A stretch of DNA of 64,000 bases. It comes from Campylobacter sp. CN_NE2. GTDB taxonomy: Bacteria; Campylobacterota; Campylobacteria; Campylobacterales; Campylobacteraceae. How positions within the stretch are numbered: position 1 is the stretch's first letter; each line of letters opens with the position of its first letter. The position numbers were made by a program, and so were the translations under genes. Below, one piece after another: positions 43,493 through 52,289 of the stretch. The stretch covers positions 558,001 through 622,000 of the forward strand of contig NZ_CP115608.1 in assembly GCF_027797465.1 (NCBI RefSeq), in the 5' to 3' direction. Under the pieces are notes generated by a model, which ran no database searches, was not told the DNA's origin, and worked only from the letters and a program-made list of their open reading frames with translations.

Positions 43493-44416
43493 TTATTCCT
43501 TGCCCATCAAATTTTTATACTTGTATCGTTGCAGTTGCGAAATGTTGCCGAGAATTCCTCCTTGGTGGATATATAAAACTTCGTTTGCGAATTTTTCGCG
43601 GTTAGCTAAAAGCGTGAGAAGTCCCACAGGGTCGTAGATTAGATCAAATTCTATGCCGGTTTGTGCGTGGGCTTTTTCCCAAATTTCATAAAGTTCGGCG
43701 TAAGGTTTTGCAAAGTGAAATTTGCGTGGTGGGGGCAAAATTTGCACTTTTGAAGTTTTATCTAGGGCTAAAATTTGCTCTTTTAAATACGCCCTGTCGC
43801 CCACACAAGGCGTGGTAAAAACGCTAAATTTGGTATGTTTTGCTAGATAACACGCACTCGCCCCCGTTCCGCTTGGCAAAAAAATGTCAAAATCTCGCCC
43901 GTGCGTGGTGGCAAATTTATCGATAAATTCGCCCTGCACGGCAAAACCAAACTCAGCTTCGCCCTGCGCTACGCCCTCTTCGATAAAAATCGCACTATCA
44001 TCGCAAAGACTTAGCGCAAATTGGCGGCGATTTTTGTTTTCATAAATTTTCATACCATTTTCAAGCGAGAATTTGAAATTTCCACACGGATTTTGCCTTA
44101 AATTTTCGCTTATGTGATCAACTACAAACTCGAAATCAAGCCCTTTTAGCCTAGAAAAAACGCTTAATGAATACATCGCATTTGACTGAGATGAGCCGTA
44201 GCTGACGATTTTTTTAAATTTGCTTAAATCGGCGTTTAGATAGTAGTGCAGTTTTCTGGCTTTGTTGCCGTTAATTACGCCCAGCAGGTCGTCCCGCAAA
44301 AGCCAAAATTTAAAGCCGTCAATGCAAATTTGCTCTATTTTTGGATTTTCAAATTCAAAGGCGTGGTCGCGCAAAGTGCCGAAATTTAGGCTAGTTTGCT
44401 GTTTTGTTTCCGTCAT
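43493..44416 (-). CDS. PLP-dependent ACC deaminase/D-cysteine desulfhydrase-family protein
   Basis: 307 residues of the fold-type II PLP group. WLLRDDLLGVINGNKARKLH contains the PLP Lys (GNKARK); SYGSSQSNAMYSLSVFSR and FLPSGTGASACYLAKH give phosphate-binding loops. ACC deaminases and D-cysteine desulfhydrases share this layout; the substrate cannot be told by eye, and with no plant context D-cysteine or a related amino acid is more plausible. The first 26 bases overlap the OmpA-like gene. The ordering MotA-like, OmpA-like, PLP, RloC-like suggests one transcript. Confidence 0.82.
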   Translation of the reverse strand: MTETKQQTSLNFGTLRDHAFEFENPKIEQICIDGFKFWLLRDDLLGVINGNKARKLHYYLNADLSKFKKIVSYGSSQSNAMYSLSVFSRLKGLDFEFVVDHISENLRQNPCGNFKFSLENGMKIYENKNRRQFALSLCDDSAIFIEEGVAQGEAEFGFAVQGEFIDKFATTHGRDFDIFLPSGTGASACYLAKHTKFSVFTTPCVGDRAYLKEQILALDKTSKVQILPPPRKFHFAKPYAELYEIWEKAHAQTGIEFDLIYDPVGLLTLLANREKFANEVLYIHQGGILGNISQLQRYKYKNLMGKE

Positions 44417-45443
44417 ATTCTAAAAATTTGCGAATTTCTTCCATCGCTTCTTTGTTCGAAAGCGTAAATTTGATCTCAATTCGCCTACTAGCGTCTTTAT
44501 CTTCGACGCCACCAGTTAGCACAGGCGACATAAAGCTTCTACCGCTAGCGATGAGATATTTTCGAAGTCGCTCGTCGGTGTTCCATGAATTTATGAAATT
44601 CATCACTTCCAATGCCCTATTTTGCGATAGTTTAAGGTTATAAAGATACTCGCCGTCGCTGTCAGTGTGCCCTTCGATGATGATTTGATCTAAATTTGCT
44701 CTAATCTCATCGTTGTTTAAAAGCGTTTCAAAGTAGCTTTTTAGCGTGGTTTCAAGCTCGTTTTTGATTTCGTCTTTTAAGACTGCTTCGCCCTTGTCAA
44801 AAAGCACTTGCGATGAAAGTTTTATCGCGCCACTTTCTTCGTCAATGCTGATTTTATCGCTAAGTTTCTCTTTTATGTCGGCTATGACCTTAACTTTCAT
44901 ACCCGTTAGGTTGCGAATTCGGTTTTTTGTAACATTTAAATCACGCAAAATTTGGTTGAAGTCGCTCTCTTTTTGGCTGAGTTGATCGAGCAAAAATGCG
45001 ATTTTAAGCTCGTTTTGTGTGATTGTCGCGTTGGCTTCGTTTTTTTGCGCTTCTAGGTTTCGCAAAATTTCGTTCATATCGAAATTCTCTTTTTTCAGCT
45101 TTTCTGCCATTTCGGTGAGATCTTCGATTTGGATAAAATATATCGAGTTTTGCTTACGCAAATCGACATTTTCGACATTTAGCTCTTCAAGTCGTTCGTT
45201 GAAAATTTTATTTAACGCTTCTAGCTCGGCGGTTTTTTTCTCTTCATTTTGCAGACTTAAAATCGCACTTGCGAAATCTTTTTTTTGCTGTTCTAGGGCG
45301 CTTTCGGTGCTTTCTAGGCTGGTTTGAGTTAAAAAATATTTAACGATAATCCCGCCCACAAGCAAAACAAAAACAAATAGCAAACCAGCCATCAAGTCTG
45401 CATAAACGACCCAAAATGAGCTTTCTTCGTTGTTAGTTTTCAT
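44391..45443 (-). CDS. OmpA-domain MotB/ZorB-like motor protein
   Basis: 350 residues. One membrane helix near the N-terminus carries the MotB-type acidic motif (VVYADLMAGLLFVFVLLVGG, Asp16). A long periplasmic coiled coil follows (about 40-175), then an OmpA C-like peptidoglycan-binding domain (about 210-340) with IIIEGHTDSDGEYLYN and LSQNRALEVMNFI. It pairs with the MotA-like gene (11-base overlap). In C. jejuni the same pair follows fba as I remember (Cj0598, Cj0599), so this is a conserved Campylobacter trait and not a recent arrival. The likely role is an ion-driven motor or tether of the envelope. Confidence 0.85.
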   Translation of the reverse strand: MKTNNEESSFWVVYADLMAGLLFVFVLLVGGIIVKYFLTQTSLESTESALEQQKKDFASAILSLQNEEKKTAELEALNKIFNERLEELNVENVDLRKQNSIYFIQIEDLTEMAEKLKKENFDMNEILRNLEAQKNEANATITQNELKIAFLLDQLSQKESDFNQILRDLNVTKNRIRNLTGMKVKVIADIKEKLSDKISIDEESGAIKLSSQVLFDKGEAVLKDEIKNELETTLKSYFETLLNNDEIRANLDQIIIEGHTDSDGEYLYNLKLSQNRALEVMNFINSWNTDERLRKYLIASGRSFMSPVLTGGVEDKDASRRIEIKFTLSNKEAMEEIRKFLEYDGNKTAN

Positions 45444-46719
45444 TTTCTTTTTCTTTTAAATCAATATCGGCAAGGGATTTTTTAAGCTCTTCGATAATGT
45501 CGGAGTTATCGAATTTACCGATATTTTCGTCTTTAAAAATTTGTTTAAAATCATCGACTATTGTTTTTATTTCGCTTTTGACGCTTTGATTTAAAATTTC
45601 TTTATTTTGCAAAATTTGAGAATTTAGCGAACCAAGCGAACTTTGCAAATTTTTTAACTCTTGTGATAACGAATTTGCAATATTTTCAAATTTATCCGTT
45701 TTTTGCGTGGTAAAATTTGCGAATTTGACCTGCTCGTCGGCAACGCCCTTTTGGATATAGGCTAAATTTTGCGAAACGGATTTTAAAATCGAAATAATCT
45801 CAGCGTAGCTTTCGCTTACTCTTTTTTGCGTGATATTCGAATTTACAAGCATTTCGTTTGATTTTTCAAGCTCGGCAGAAGTAAGTCTAAGTGTCTCTTC
45901 TTCTAAGCTCACAATCTTTTGAAAATTTTGGAATTTTTCTTCAATCGACCTGCTAAGTTTTTCGTTAAATTCGCCACTTGCCATACTTTCGAAGTGCTTT
46001 GCCACTTTTTCATTTTTATCCAAAATTTCTTGCAAATAGCTTTGCATAATCTCATCTTTATGCCAAAAAAAGTTTCTTGTAGCGAATTTGTATTTTGTAA
46101 CCAAATTTTGGTATTTGCTAATGCCTTTTTTCTCAAAATAAATCCACCAAAGTGCAAGAAAAATACCATAAATAGAGACATAAAACGCCGTTCCAACGCC
46201 GCCAAGAAGCTGAGCAATCTCTTTTTCGAGCGAATTTATATCGCTTGAAGAAAACTGCGGCATAGAAATGGCAATACTGATAAAGGTTCCTAAAATTCCT
46301 AGCATTGGGAAAATTCCTGCTGCAACAGAAGCGTAGTTTGGATTTCGCAAATTTAGTGCGTATTCATCACTAAAATCTTCAAATTTAGCGTCGCTTTTTT
46401 TCTTACCTGCGATGACTAAAAGGTGCGACATAATGAACTCTTTAAGCTCTTTTTTGAAATTATCGATCCTGCTTTCAAATGCGCAACAACCGTATTCTGC
46501 GTTATGACGCGCCAAAATAAGCGCGATGACAAGCAAAACCGCCATCATCACAATCGAGTGAAGCTCGACCTTAAAATCGATAACTTTTAAAAATCCGAGC
46601 AAAAATACCACAAAAATCGCAATCGGCACGAAAACAATTTTTAGATAGACTCCTATTTGGGAGCGTTCGTTGTTTTCGGGCAGTGTTAAATCCAAAACTT
46701 CGCTACTTCTGTTTTCCAT
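45433..46719 (-). CDS. MotA/ExbB/ZorA-like proton-channel protein with long coiled-coil tail
   Basis: 428 residues. Membrane helices lie near 25-45, 54-70, 130-150 and 170-195; the last two have the MotA/TolQ pattern (GIFPMLGILGTFISIAISMP, LLGGVGTAFYVSIYGIFLAL). About 220 C-terminal residues are helical and coiled-coil rich and face the cytoplasm. This long tail recalls ZorA of the Zorya defence motor more than MotA or ExbB. The partner gene overlaps by 11 bases. The ZorC, ZorD and ZorE genes are absent from the neighbourhood, so calling it Zorya is not justified. Confidence 0.85.
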   Translation of the reverse strand: MENRSSEVLDLTLPENNERSQIGVYLKIVFVPIAIFVVFLLGFLKVIDFKVELHSIVMMAVLLVIALILARHNAEYGCCAFESRIDNFKKELKEFIMSHLLVIAGKKKSDAKFEDFSDEYALNLRNPNYASVAAGIFPMLGILGTFISIAISMPQFSSSDINSLEKEIAQLLGGVGTAFYVSIYGIFLALWWIYFEKKGISKYQNLVTKYKFATRNFFWHKDEIMQSYLQEILDKNEKVAKHFESMASGEFNEKLSRSIEEKFQNFQKIVSLEEETLRLTSAELEKSNEMLVNSNITQKRVSESYAEIISILKSVSQNLAYIQKGVADEQVKFANFTTQKTDKFENIANSLSQELKNLQSSLGSLNSQILQNKEILNQSVKSEIKTIVDDFKQIFKDENIGKFDNSDIIEELKKSLADIDLKEKENEN

Positions 46720-46729
46720 GAAATTTGCC

Positions 46730-47794
46730 TTAGTTTTTATTTATACAATTTAAATTCTCAAACGCCGTTAAAAGCCTTTTTACCATACTTTCTTCGCCAC
46801 ATCTTAGCCATTTGCGTGGATCGTAGTATTTTTTATTTGGTTTATCTTCGCCTTCTGGGTTTCCGATTTGACCTTGCAAGTATGCCCTATTTTTTAGCTC
46901 ATACTCTCTTACTCCGTCCCAAAATGCCCACTGCGTATCGGTGTCGATATTCATCTTAACCACGCCGTAACTAACGGCATCTTTAATGTCTTTTATCTCG
47001 CTACCGCTTCCGCCGTGAAAAACGAAATTTACAGGTTTTTCGTCATTTAAACCAAATTTTTCCTTTACAAATTTTTGCGAATTTCGCAAAATTTCTGGTC
47101 TTAGCACGACATTTCCCGGTTTATACACGCCATGCACATTTCCAAAACTTGCTGCAATGCTAAAATTCGGACTAATTTTTGATAATCTTTCATACGCCAA
47201 AGCGACATCTTCTGGTTGTGTGTATAAAAGTGCGTTATCCACACCTGTATTATCTACGCCGTCTTCTTCGCCGCCTGTTACGCCAAGCTCGATTTCTAGG
47301 GAAATTCCTAGCTCACTCATTTTTTTAAGATACTCTTCACAAGTGCTTAAATTTTCTTCCAAACTCTCTTCGCTAAGATCTAGCATGTGAGAGCTAAATA
47401 GCGGCACTCCGTGAGCTTTTTTATAGTTTTTACTAGCTTCAAGTAAGCCATCTATCCAAGGAAGCAGTTTTCTTGCGGCGTGATCTGTGTGCAAAACTAC
47501 CGCCACGCCGTAATATTTAGCTAATAAATGAACCTGCATAGCCCCACTAACTGCACCCATAATAGCGCCGTTTTCGCACTCTTTGCCAGCATAATAGCTC
47601 GCTCCGCCATTACTAAACTGGATAATCACAGGCGAACTGGCTTTTTTTGCGCTTTCTAAAACAGCATTTATAGAGTGACTTCCGACAACATTTACAGCAG
47701 GGATTGCAAAACCCTCGCTTTGTGCGTACTTATAAAGTTTGCTTACTTCATCGCCAAATAAAACTCCGGGCTTTACAATATCTAAAACTCCCAT
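46730..47794 (-). CDS. fba: Class II fructose-bisphosphate aldolase
   Basis: 354 residues. Zinc-dependent cleavage/condensation of fructose-1,6-bisphosphate, used for gluconeogenesis in Campylobacter, which lacks phosphofructokinase. VVLHTDHAARKLLPWIDGLL (zinc His), ELGVTGGEEDGVDN, SFGNVHGVYKPGNVVLRPEI and FVFHGGSGSEIKDIKDAVSY with the phosphate site are diagnostic. It lies between the PEB4-like chaperone gene and the motor pair, matching C. jejuni Cj0596-Cj0599 (recalled). Confidence 0.96.
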   Translation of the reverse strand: MGVLDIVKPGVLFGDEVSKLYKYAQSEGFAIPAVNVVGSHSINAVLESAKKASSPVIIQFSNGGASYYAGKECENGAIMGAVSGAMQVHLLAKYYGVAVVLHTDHAARKLLPWIDGLLEASKNYKKAHGVPLFSSHMLDLSEESLEENLSTCEEYLKKMSELGISLEIELGVTGGEEDGVDNTGVDNALLYTQPEDVALAYERLSKISPNFSIAASFGNVHGVYKPGNVVLRPEILRNSQKFVKEKFGLNDEKPVNFVFHGGSGSEIKDIKDAVSYGVVKMNIDTDTQWAFWDGVREYELKNRAYLQGQIGNPEGEDKPNKKYYDPRKWLRCGEESMVKRLLTAFENLNCINKN

Positions 47795-47815
47795 AGCCCA
47801 ACCTCCTAAAATTTA

Positions 47816-48637
47816 TTATTTATATTCGATTTTTGCTTTTTTAAACAAATCTTGTGCTGTTTTTTGTAAATTTGCAGCTGCTTTTTCTTGGCGAATCACA
47901 CCCTCGATAATAGGTTTTGCTTCATTTACAGGCACTTGTCTTTGCGCTCTTTCATCTTCTTTTAAGATTACATGATAACCAAACTCAGTTTTAACAGGAT
48001 TTTTTGAGATTTCGCCTTTTTTCATAGCAAAAGCTGCATCCGCAAAAGGTTTAACCATAGCGCCTTCTTTTGGGAACGGAGGCAACGCACCACCTGTTTG
48101 TTTAGCAGCCGGTTCGATTGATTTAGCAGCAGCAGTTTCAGCAAATTTTTGAGTAAGAGCAGCGCCATTTAGACCTTTTAACTCGCCGATAATTCCCTTT
48201 GCTTCGGCTTCTGTTTTAACCAAAATGTGGCGAACTTGAACCAAAGGCGGTTCTACGAATTTGCTTTTATTTTTGTTATAAAAATTTTGAACTTCACTAT
48301 CGCTTATTTTTATGTTATTTGCTTGTTTTGCCTGCCAAACACGGACAGCCAAAATATCTTTTTGAACTTCAAGCTCTTTTTTATAAAGTTCGTCATTTGT
48401 TACGCCTGATTTTTTAGCTTGATCGACTAAAAGTTGCTGAGTAATAACTCTATCAAGTATCTCTTTTTTGGCAGTTGCTGGCATATTAGCAAGTTCGTTT
48501 GGAGCTATACCACTACCTGCTAACATCGGAATAACTTCATTTTCAGTGATATTTTTGCCATTTACGGTTGCAAAAACGGTCGCATTTAGGCTTACAGCCA
48601 CAGCCAAACTAAGTGCAGAAAAAACAATCTTTTTCAT
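47816..48637 (-). CDS. peb4: PEB4/SurA-like peptidyl-prolyl isomerase chaperone
   Basis: 273 residues. A signal peptide (MKKIVFSALSLAVAVSLNA), an N-terminal SurA-like helical domain (about 20-125) and a parvulin domain (about 130-235, LVQVRHILVKTEAEAKGIIG, GALPPFPKEGAMVKPFADAA, VKTEFGYHVILKEDE). It escorts outer-membrane proteins in the periplasm; C. jejuni PEB4 has this layout and sits next to fba. The gap to fba is 21 bases. Confidence 0.92.
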   Translation of the reverse strand: MKKIVFSALSLAVAVSLNATVFATVNGKNITENEVIPMLAGSGIAPNELANMPATAKKEILDRVITQQLLVDQAKKSGVTNDELYKKELEVQKDILAVRVWQAKQANNIKISDSEVQNFYNKNKSKFVEPPLVQVRHILVKTEAEAKGIIGELKGLNGAALTQKFAETAAAKSIEPAAKQTGGALPPFPKEGAMVKPFADAAFAMKKGEISKNPVKTEFGYHVILKEDERAQRQVPVNEAKPIIEGVIRQEKAAANLQKTAQDLFKKAKIEYK

Positions 48638-48732
48638 TTACATTCCTTAATAAAAAAATTTTCGCGAAAATTATAGCTAAATGTGGTTAATAATTAAATT
48701 ATTTTTATTAAATTTAGTGTAAAATGGTGCTT

Positions 48733-49365
48733 ATGAGAACGAAAAAAGATATAAAAGAGATTAAAAATTTATTGTTAGAGTACTTTGGCGAGCCAACAAC
48801 TGAGCTTAAATTTCGCAATCTTTACGAGCTAATCGTCTGCGTTATGCTTAGCGCACAATGCACCGATAAACGGGTAAATTTAATCACACCTGCGCTATTT
48901 AGGGAGTTTCCTGACATACACTCGCTGGCAAATGCAAATTTAGGCACAGTTAAAATGCTGATAAATTCGTGCAGTTTTTTTAACAACAAAGCGCAAAATT
49001 TAATCAAAATGGCAAAGTCTGTGGTGGAAAATTTCGGTGGCGAAATCCCGCTAAATGAAAAGGATTTGCTTAGCCTTGCAGGGGTCGGGCAAAAGACAGC
49101 CCATGTCGTGCTAATCGAGCATTGCGGGGCGAATTTTATCGCCGTGGATACACATGTTTTTCGCGTTTCGCACAGGCTTGGGCTAAGTAACGCAAAAACG
49201 CCAGAACTTACCGAAAACGACCTTACAAAGGCATTTGTAAGCGATTTAAACTATCTGCACCAAGCTTTGGTGCTATTTGGGCGATATACTTGCAAAGCTG
49301 TAAAACCAAATTGCAAAGAGTGCTTTTTAGCACACCTTTGCAAAAGCAAGGATAAAATTTTATAA
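48733..49365 (+). CDS. nth: Endonuclease III
   Basis: 210 residues from the ATG at 48733. An ATG at 48724 is in frame, but TGTAAAATGG there looks like the -10 box itself, so the downstream start is preferred and the leader would be very short. The glycosylase/AP lyase has the helix-hairpin-helix LLSLAGVGQKTAHVVLIEHC, catalytic Asp in IAVDTHVFRVSHRLGL and a C-terminal [4Fe-4S] cluster with C-x6-C-x2-C-x5-C spacing (YTCKAVKPNCKECFLAHLC). It removes oxidised pyrimidines. The 3' end overlaps the convergent pepD by 6 bases. Confidence 0.95.
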   Translation: MRTKKDIKEIKNLLLEYFGEPTTELKFRNLYELIVCVMLSAQCTDKRVNLITPALFREFPDIHSLANANLGTVKMLINSCSFFNNKAQNLIKMAKSVVENFGGEIPLNEKDLLSLAGVGQKTAHVVLIEHCGANFIAVDTHVFRVSHRLGLSNAKTPELTENDLTKAFVSDLNYLHQALVLFGRYTCKAVKPNCKECFLAHLCKSKDKIL

Positions 49366-50640
49366 ATTTTGCGTGTTTGTCATTATCTCACGCACTGCGT
49401 TTAGGATTTTTTCGACAGATTTTAGCTCGACTTTTTCATGCGTGCTGTGTGGTGAAATGATATTTGGACCAATCGAAGCTACCTGTATAGCGCTATCTTT
49501 TGTGATAAAAACGCCACACTCTAATCCGGCATGGACGGCACCAAGCTTCGCAGTTGGCACAAATTTTTGCAAATTTTTTAAGATAAATTCGCTAAATTCG
49601 CTTCGTTGCGGTTGCCACGGCTGACTAGTTTCGTCAAAAACGCACTCCAAGCCAAAATTCTCAGCCGACATTTTGGTTTGATATTTCACCCCTTTTAAGC
49701 CCTTTTCGCTCATCGATCTAGCGTAAAACAAAAGTTCAAATTTGCCGTTTTTTTCACCAGCCAAAGATAAATTTATGCTAGTCCCGGGCAAATTTAACTC
49801 ATCGTTAAAATCCCTAACGCCTTGCTTAAATTCGCAAATGAGATTTAAAATATTGTCCGAATTTTCATAAATTTCGCACTCTTTAAACCCTAAAAATTTA
49901 TGTTTAATAAAATATGGAAAATTTGAAATTTCATTTTTAAAAATTGCAGTCGCACTAGCTTTTGCAGGGATTGAATTTGCCCTTTCGCCGCCGCTAAATT
50001 TGGCGATTTTACCGCCGTTTTTAGCGACAAATTCGGCTAAAAATTTAATCGCATTTGGCAGGTTTTTATGAATTTCGATTCCACTATGACCGCCTGGAAA
50101 ATCATCGATAAAAATCTCATAGCAAAAGCCACTTTTTTTCTCGCGCGCGCTGTCGCAAAAAGCGCGAATTTCGGCACTTCCTGCGCACCCGATTATGACT
50201 TCGTTTTCATCTTCGCTGTCTAAATTTAGCATTTTTTTGCTTTTTATATCTGCGTTAAATTCTCTAACGCCCCAGAGCCCCACTTCTTCGTTGTTTGTAA
50301 GGACCGCTTCGAAGTTCTCAAACTCGCTCATCATCGCCATTATAATTGCTACGCCAATCCCGTTATCAGCCCCAAGCGATGAGTTTTTTGCACTTAAAAA
50401 GCCATCTTGCTCTACTAGCTCGATTTGCGGCGCAAGTCCTACTCCAACCATATCATAGTGCGCTTGCAGGCAAATTTTTGGCTCACCTTTGCAGACATAA
50501 ATATTTCCTGCGTTATCAACTTCCACGCTAAATTCGTGCTTTTTTGCAAATTTCACTAAAAAATCGCGCAGTTTTTCGGTTTCGTAACTTAAATGCGGAA
50601 TCTCGCAAATTTGCCTAAAATAACTCATAATTTTTTGCAT
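49360..50640 (-). CDS. pepD: Aminoacyl-histidine dipeptidase (PepD, M20 family)
   Basis: 426 residues. Dizinc peptidase that cleaves Xaa-His and other dipeptides. Metal-site motifs: CLQAHYDMVGVG (His/Asp), SSLGADNGIGVAIIMAMMSE (Asp), ALTNNEEVGLWGVREF-type (VLTNNEEVGLWGVREF, catalytic Glu), NLDSEDENEVIIGCAG, and a lid domain inserted around 200-320. GGHSGIEIHKNLPNAIKFL and the C-terminal GPNIISPHSTHEKVEL (zinc His) finish the set. It is shorter than E. coli PepD (485) but complete. It is transcribed toward nth. Confidence 0.93.
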   Translation of the reverse strand: MQKIMSYFRQICEIPHLSYETEKLRDFLVKFAKKHEFSVEVDNAGNIYVCKGEPKICLQAHYDMVGVGLAPQIELVEQDGFLSAKNSSLGADNGIGVAIIMAMMSEFENFEAVLTNNEEVGLWGVREFNADIKSKKMLNLDSEDENEVIIGCAGSAEIRAFCDSAREKKSGFCYEIFIDDFPGGHSGIEIHKNLPNAIKFLAEFVAKNGGKIAKFSGGERANSIPAKASATAIFKNEISNFPYFIKHKFLGFKECEIYENSDNILNLICEFKQGVRDFNDELNLPGTSINLSLAGEKNGKFELLFYARSMSEKGLKGVKYQTKMSAENFGLECVFDETSQPWQPQRSEFSEFILKNLQKFVPTAKLGAVHAGLECGVFITKDSAIQVASIGPNIISPHSTHEKVELKSVEKILNAVREIMTNTQNL

Positions 50641-50672
50641 TTTTAACCTTTTTGGAATTTAAAAAACGCTAG

Positions 50673-50678
50673 TATAAC
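50673..50678 (+). promoter_or_regulatory. -10 box for cmoB
   Basis: TATAAC in CTAGTATAACACAAAA, 23 bases before the cmoB ATG, with TTAGGATAAAT as ribosome site. Confidence 0.5.
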
Positions 50679-50700
50679 ACAAAAATTTTAGGATAAATTT

Positions 50701-51561
50701 ATGAAATTTGACAAAATACAAACCAAACTTTTAAAAAAAATTGAAAATTTGCCAAATTTGGACGCAGATTTGGATTTTGGCGATGTCGTGCGAATTTTTA
50801 ATCAAAACGCAGACGCTGAATTTAAAAAGCAAATTTATGATTTAGCAATGGATTTACGCCCTTGGCGAAAAGGTCCTTTTGAGATTTTTGAGACATTTAT
50901 CGACAGCGAGTGGCAAAGCCAGATTAAATTCAATATCCTAAAACCATATCTAAATTTGCAAGGTAAGGTCGTAGCAGATGTCGGGTGCAATAATGGGTAC
51001 TATATGTTTCGTATGCTAGAACTTTCGCCCAAAAAGCTAGTTGGATTTGATCCGAGCATGCGGACATTTTTGCAGTTTAGTTTTTTGAATAAATTTGCCA
51101 AAAGTCCCATAAAATACGAGCTTAAAGGCGTGGAAGATTTGAGTAATTACGAGCATAAATTTGACACGATTTTTTGTCTAGGCGTGATTTATCACAGAAG
51201 CGATCCGATAAAAATGCTCAAAGATTTAAAACAGAGCCTAAATAATGGTGGTGAAGTTTTTTTGGATACTATGTATATTGACGGGGACGGTGAATTTGCA
51301 CTTACGCCAAAAAATACCTACTCAAAAATTCCAAATATCTATTTCGTGCCTACCATAAACGCTTTACAAAACTGGTGCGAAAGAGCCAAATTTAGCAGTT
51401 TTGAAGTGCTAGAAACTAAGCCGACAGATCTAAACGAGCAACGCAAAACGGATTGGATTTTAGGGCAAAGTTTAGAAAATTTTCTAAATCCAAATAATCC
51501 AAATTTGACGATCGAAAACTACCCCGCACCAAAAAGGGTTTATGTTAAAATTTCAATCTAA
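50701..51561 (+). CDS. cmoB: tRNA U34 carboxymethyltransferase CmoB
   Basis: 286 residues. It transfers a carboxymethyl group from carboxy-SAM to 5-hydroxyuridine-34 of tRNA, giving the wobble base cmo5U. LRPWRKGPFEIFETFIDSEW is the CmoB-specific segment. The Rossmann motif is GKVVADVGCNNGYYMFRML, followed by LGVIYHRSDPIKMLKDLK and the tail KTDWILGQSLENFLNP. The enzyme that makes its cofactor, CmoA, begins at 63571 in the same window, 12 kb away. This copy is a single-gene unit. Confidence 0.96.
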   Translation: MKFDKIQTKLLKKIENLPNLDADLDFGDVVRIFNQNADAEFKKQIYDLAMDLRPWRKGPFEIFETFIDSEWQSQIKFNILKPYLNLQGKVVADVGCNNGYYMFRMLELSPKKLVGFDPSMRTFLQFSFLNKFAKSPIKYELKGVEDLSNYEHKFDTIFCLGVIYHRSDPIKMLKDLKQSLNNGGEVFLDTMYIDGDGEFALTPKNTYSKIPNIYFVPTINALQNWCERAKFSSFEVLETKPTDLNEQRKTDWILGQSLENFLNPNNPNLTIENYPAPKRVYVKISI

Positions 51562-51714
51562 ATTTGCTGAAAAATTCAGAAAAAATTTCATTTGAATTTA
51601 CAAATCTATGCCTAAAACAGGGCAGATTTAGAATATCTTATAATTTTTATAAAAAAACTATGTGAAAAAACAAAAAATTTATAAAAAATTTGCTCCAAAA
51701 TTAAAAATTTGGAG

Positions 51715-51720
51715 TATAAT
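51715..51720 (+). promoter_or_regulatory. -10 box for the first Sel1 gene
   Basis: TATAAT in TTGGAGTATAATTGCGCCC, 46 bases before the ATG at 51766. The sequence around it resembles the box of the paralog at 52236, so the promoter seems duplicated with the gene. The gap 51562-51765 holds nothing else visible. Confidence 0.6.
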
Positions 51721-51765
51721 TGCGCCCTTGAAAAGAGAAATTTTTTGTTTAAAAGGAGCAAGGTT

Positions 51766-52119
51766 ATGAAAAAATTAGTTTTCTTAGCGTTGTTAGGGGC
51801 AGCAAGTTTGTTTGCTAGCGAAGAGCTACAAAAGGCATGCGATGGCGGAGATTGGGATAAATGCGTCGAACTTGGCATAAAATACTACAAAGGCGACGGT
51901 GTAGAAAAAGACCACGAAAAATCACACCAACTTTATGAAAAAGCGTGCGAAACAGGACATAATCTAAATGGTTGTTATAGAGCAGGAGCATTTTATGCTA
52001 TCGGTCAGGGCGCAGAACATGATCATGATAAAGCCCTACTTTGGCTAAAAAAAGCTTGTGACGGAAATCACGAAAAAGCATGCAAAATGTATGATAGGGT
52101 TTTGCACGAAGACGAATAA
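51766..52119 (+). CDS. Cysteine-rich Sel1-repeat exported protein, copy 1
   Basis: 117 residues from the ATG at 51766, with AAAAGGAGC ribosome site and signal peptide (MKKLVFLALLGAASLFA). The mature part has about three Sel1-like units, each with a Cys pair (CDGGDWDKC, CETGHNLNGC, CDGNHEKAC; 7-8 residues apart), the disulfide-clasped Helicobacter cysteine-rich protein (Hcp) pattern. Such proteins are secreted or periplasmic; some Helicobacter members bind beta-lactams (family knowledge). A nearly identical neighbour follows at 52290. The function here is unknown. Confidence 0.85.
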   Translation: MKKLVFLALLGAASLFASEELQKACDGGDWDKCVELGIKYYKGDGVEKDHEKSHQLYEKACETGHNLNGCYRAGAFYAIGQGAEHDHDKALLWLKKACDGNHEKACKMYDRVLHEDE

Positions 52120-52127
52120 TAAAAAGT

Positions 52128-52160
52128 AATTTGCGTCCGTAAATTTGGACGCAAATTTAA
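52128..52160 (+). terminator. Hairpin after Sel1 copy 1
   Basis: Perfect 11-bp stem AATTTGCGTCC / GGACGCAAATT (52128-52138 and 52147-52157) with an 8-base loop, followed by a weak T run. It likely ends the first Sel1 transcript. Confidence 0.7.
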
Positions 52161-52235
52161 ATTATACTTTTACGATATATCATATAGAAATTATCAATAA
52201 ATTAAAAAAGTAAATATATATTTAAAAATTCAGAG

Positions 52236-52241
52236 TATAAT
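52236..52241 (+). promoter_or_regulatory. -10 box for the second Sel1 gene
   Basis: TATAAT in CAGAGTATAATGCACTC, 49 bases before the ATG at 52290. The box and its preceding AAAAATT are like those of copy 1, so both copies are probably expressed under the same kind of control. Confidence 0.6.
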
Positions 52242-52289
52242 GCACTCGCATTTAAAAAGTTAAATCCAGAAAATGCGAAAGGATTAAAA

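Noticed and set aside
43493-44416. ACC deaminase for plant interaction
   Set aside because: The family includes D-cysteine desulfhydrases that cannot be told apart by eye, and nothing else suggests plant association.
45909-46248. Two ORFs, one per strand, inside the MotA-like gene
   Set aside because: Both lie wholly inside the well-supported motor gene and lack ribosome sites and recognisable domains.
44391-46719. A Zorya anti-phage system
   Set aside because: Only the ZorA/ZorB-like pair is present. No ZorC, ZorD helicase or ZorE nuclease is near, and the pair follows fba as in C. jejuni, so it looks like a core gene pair.
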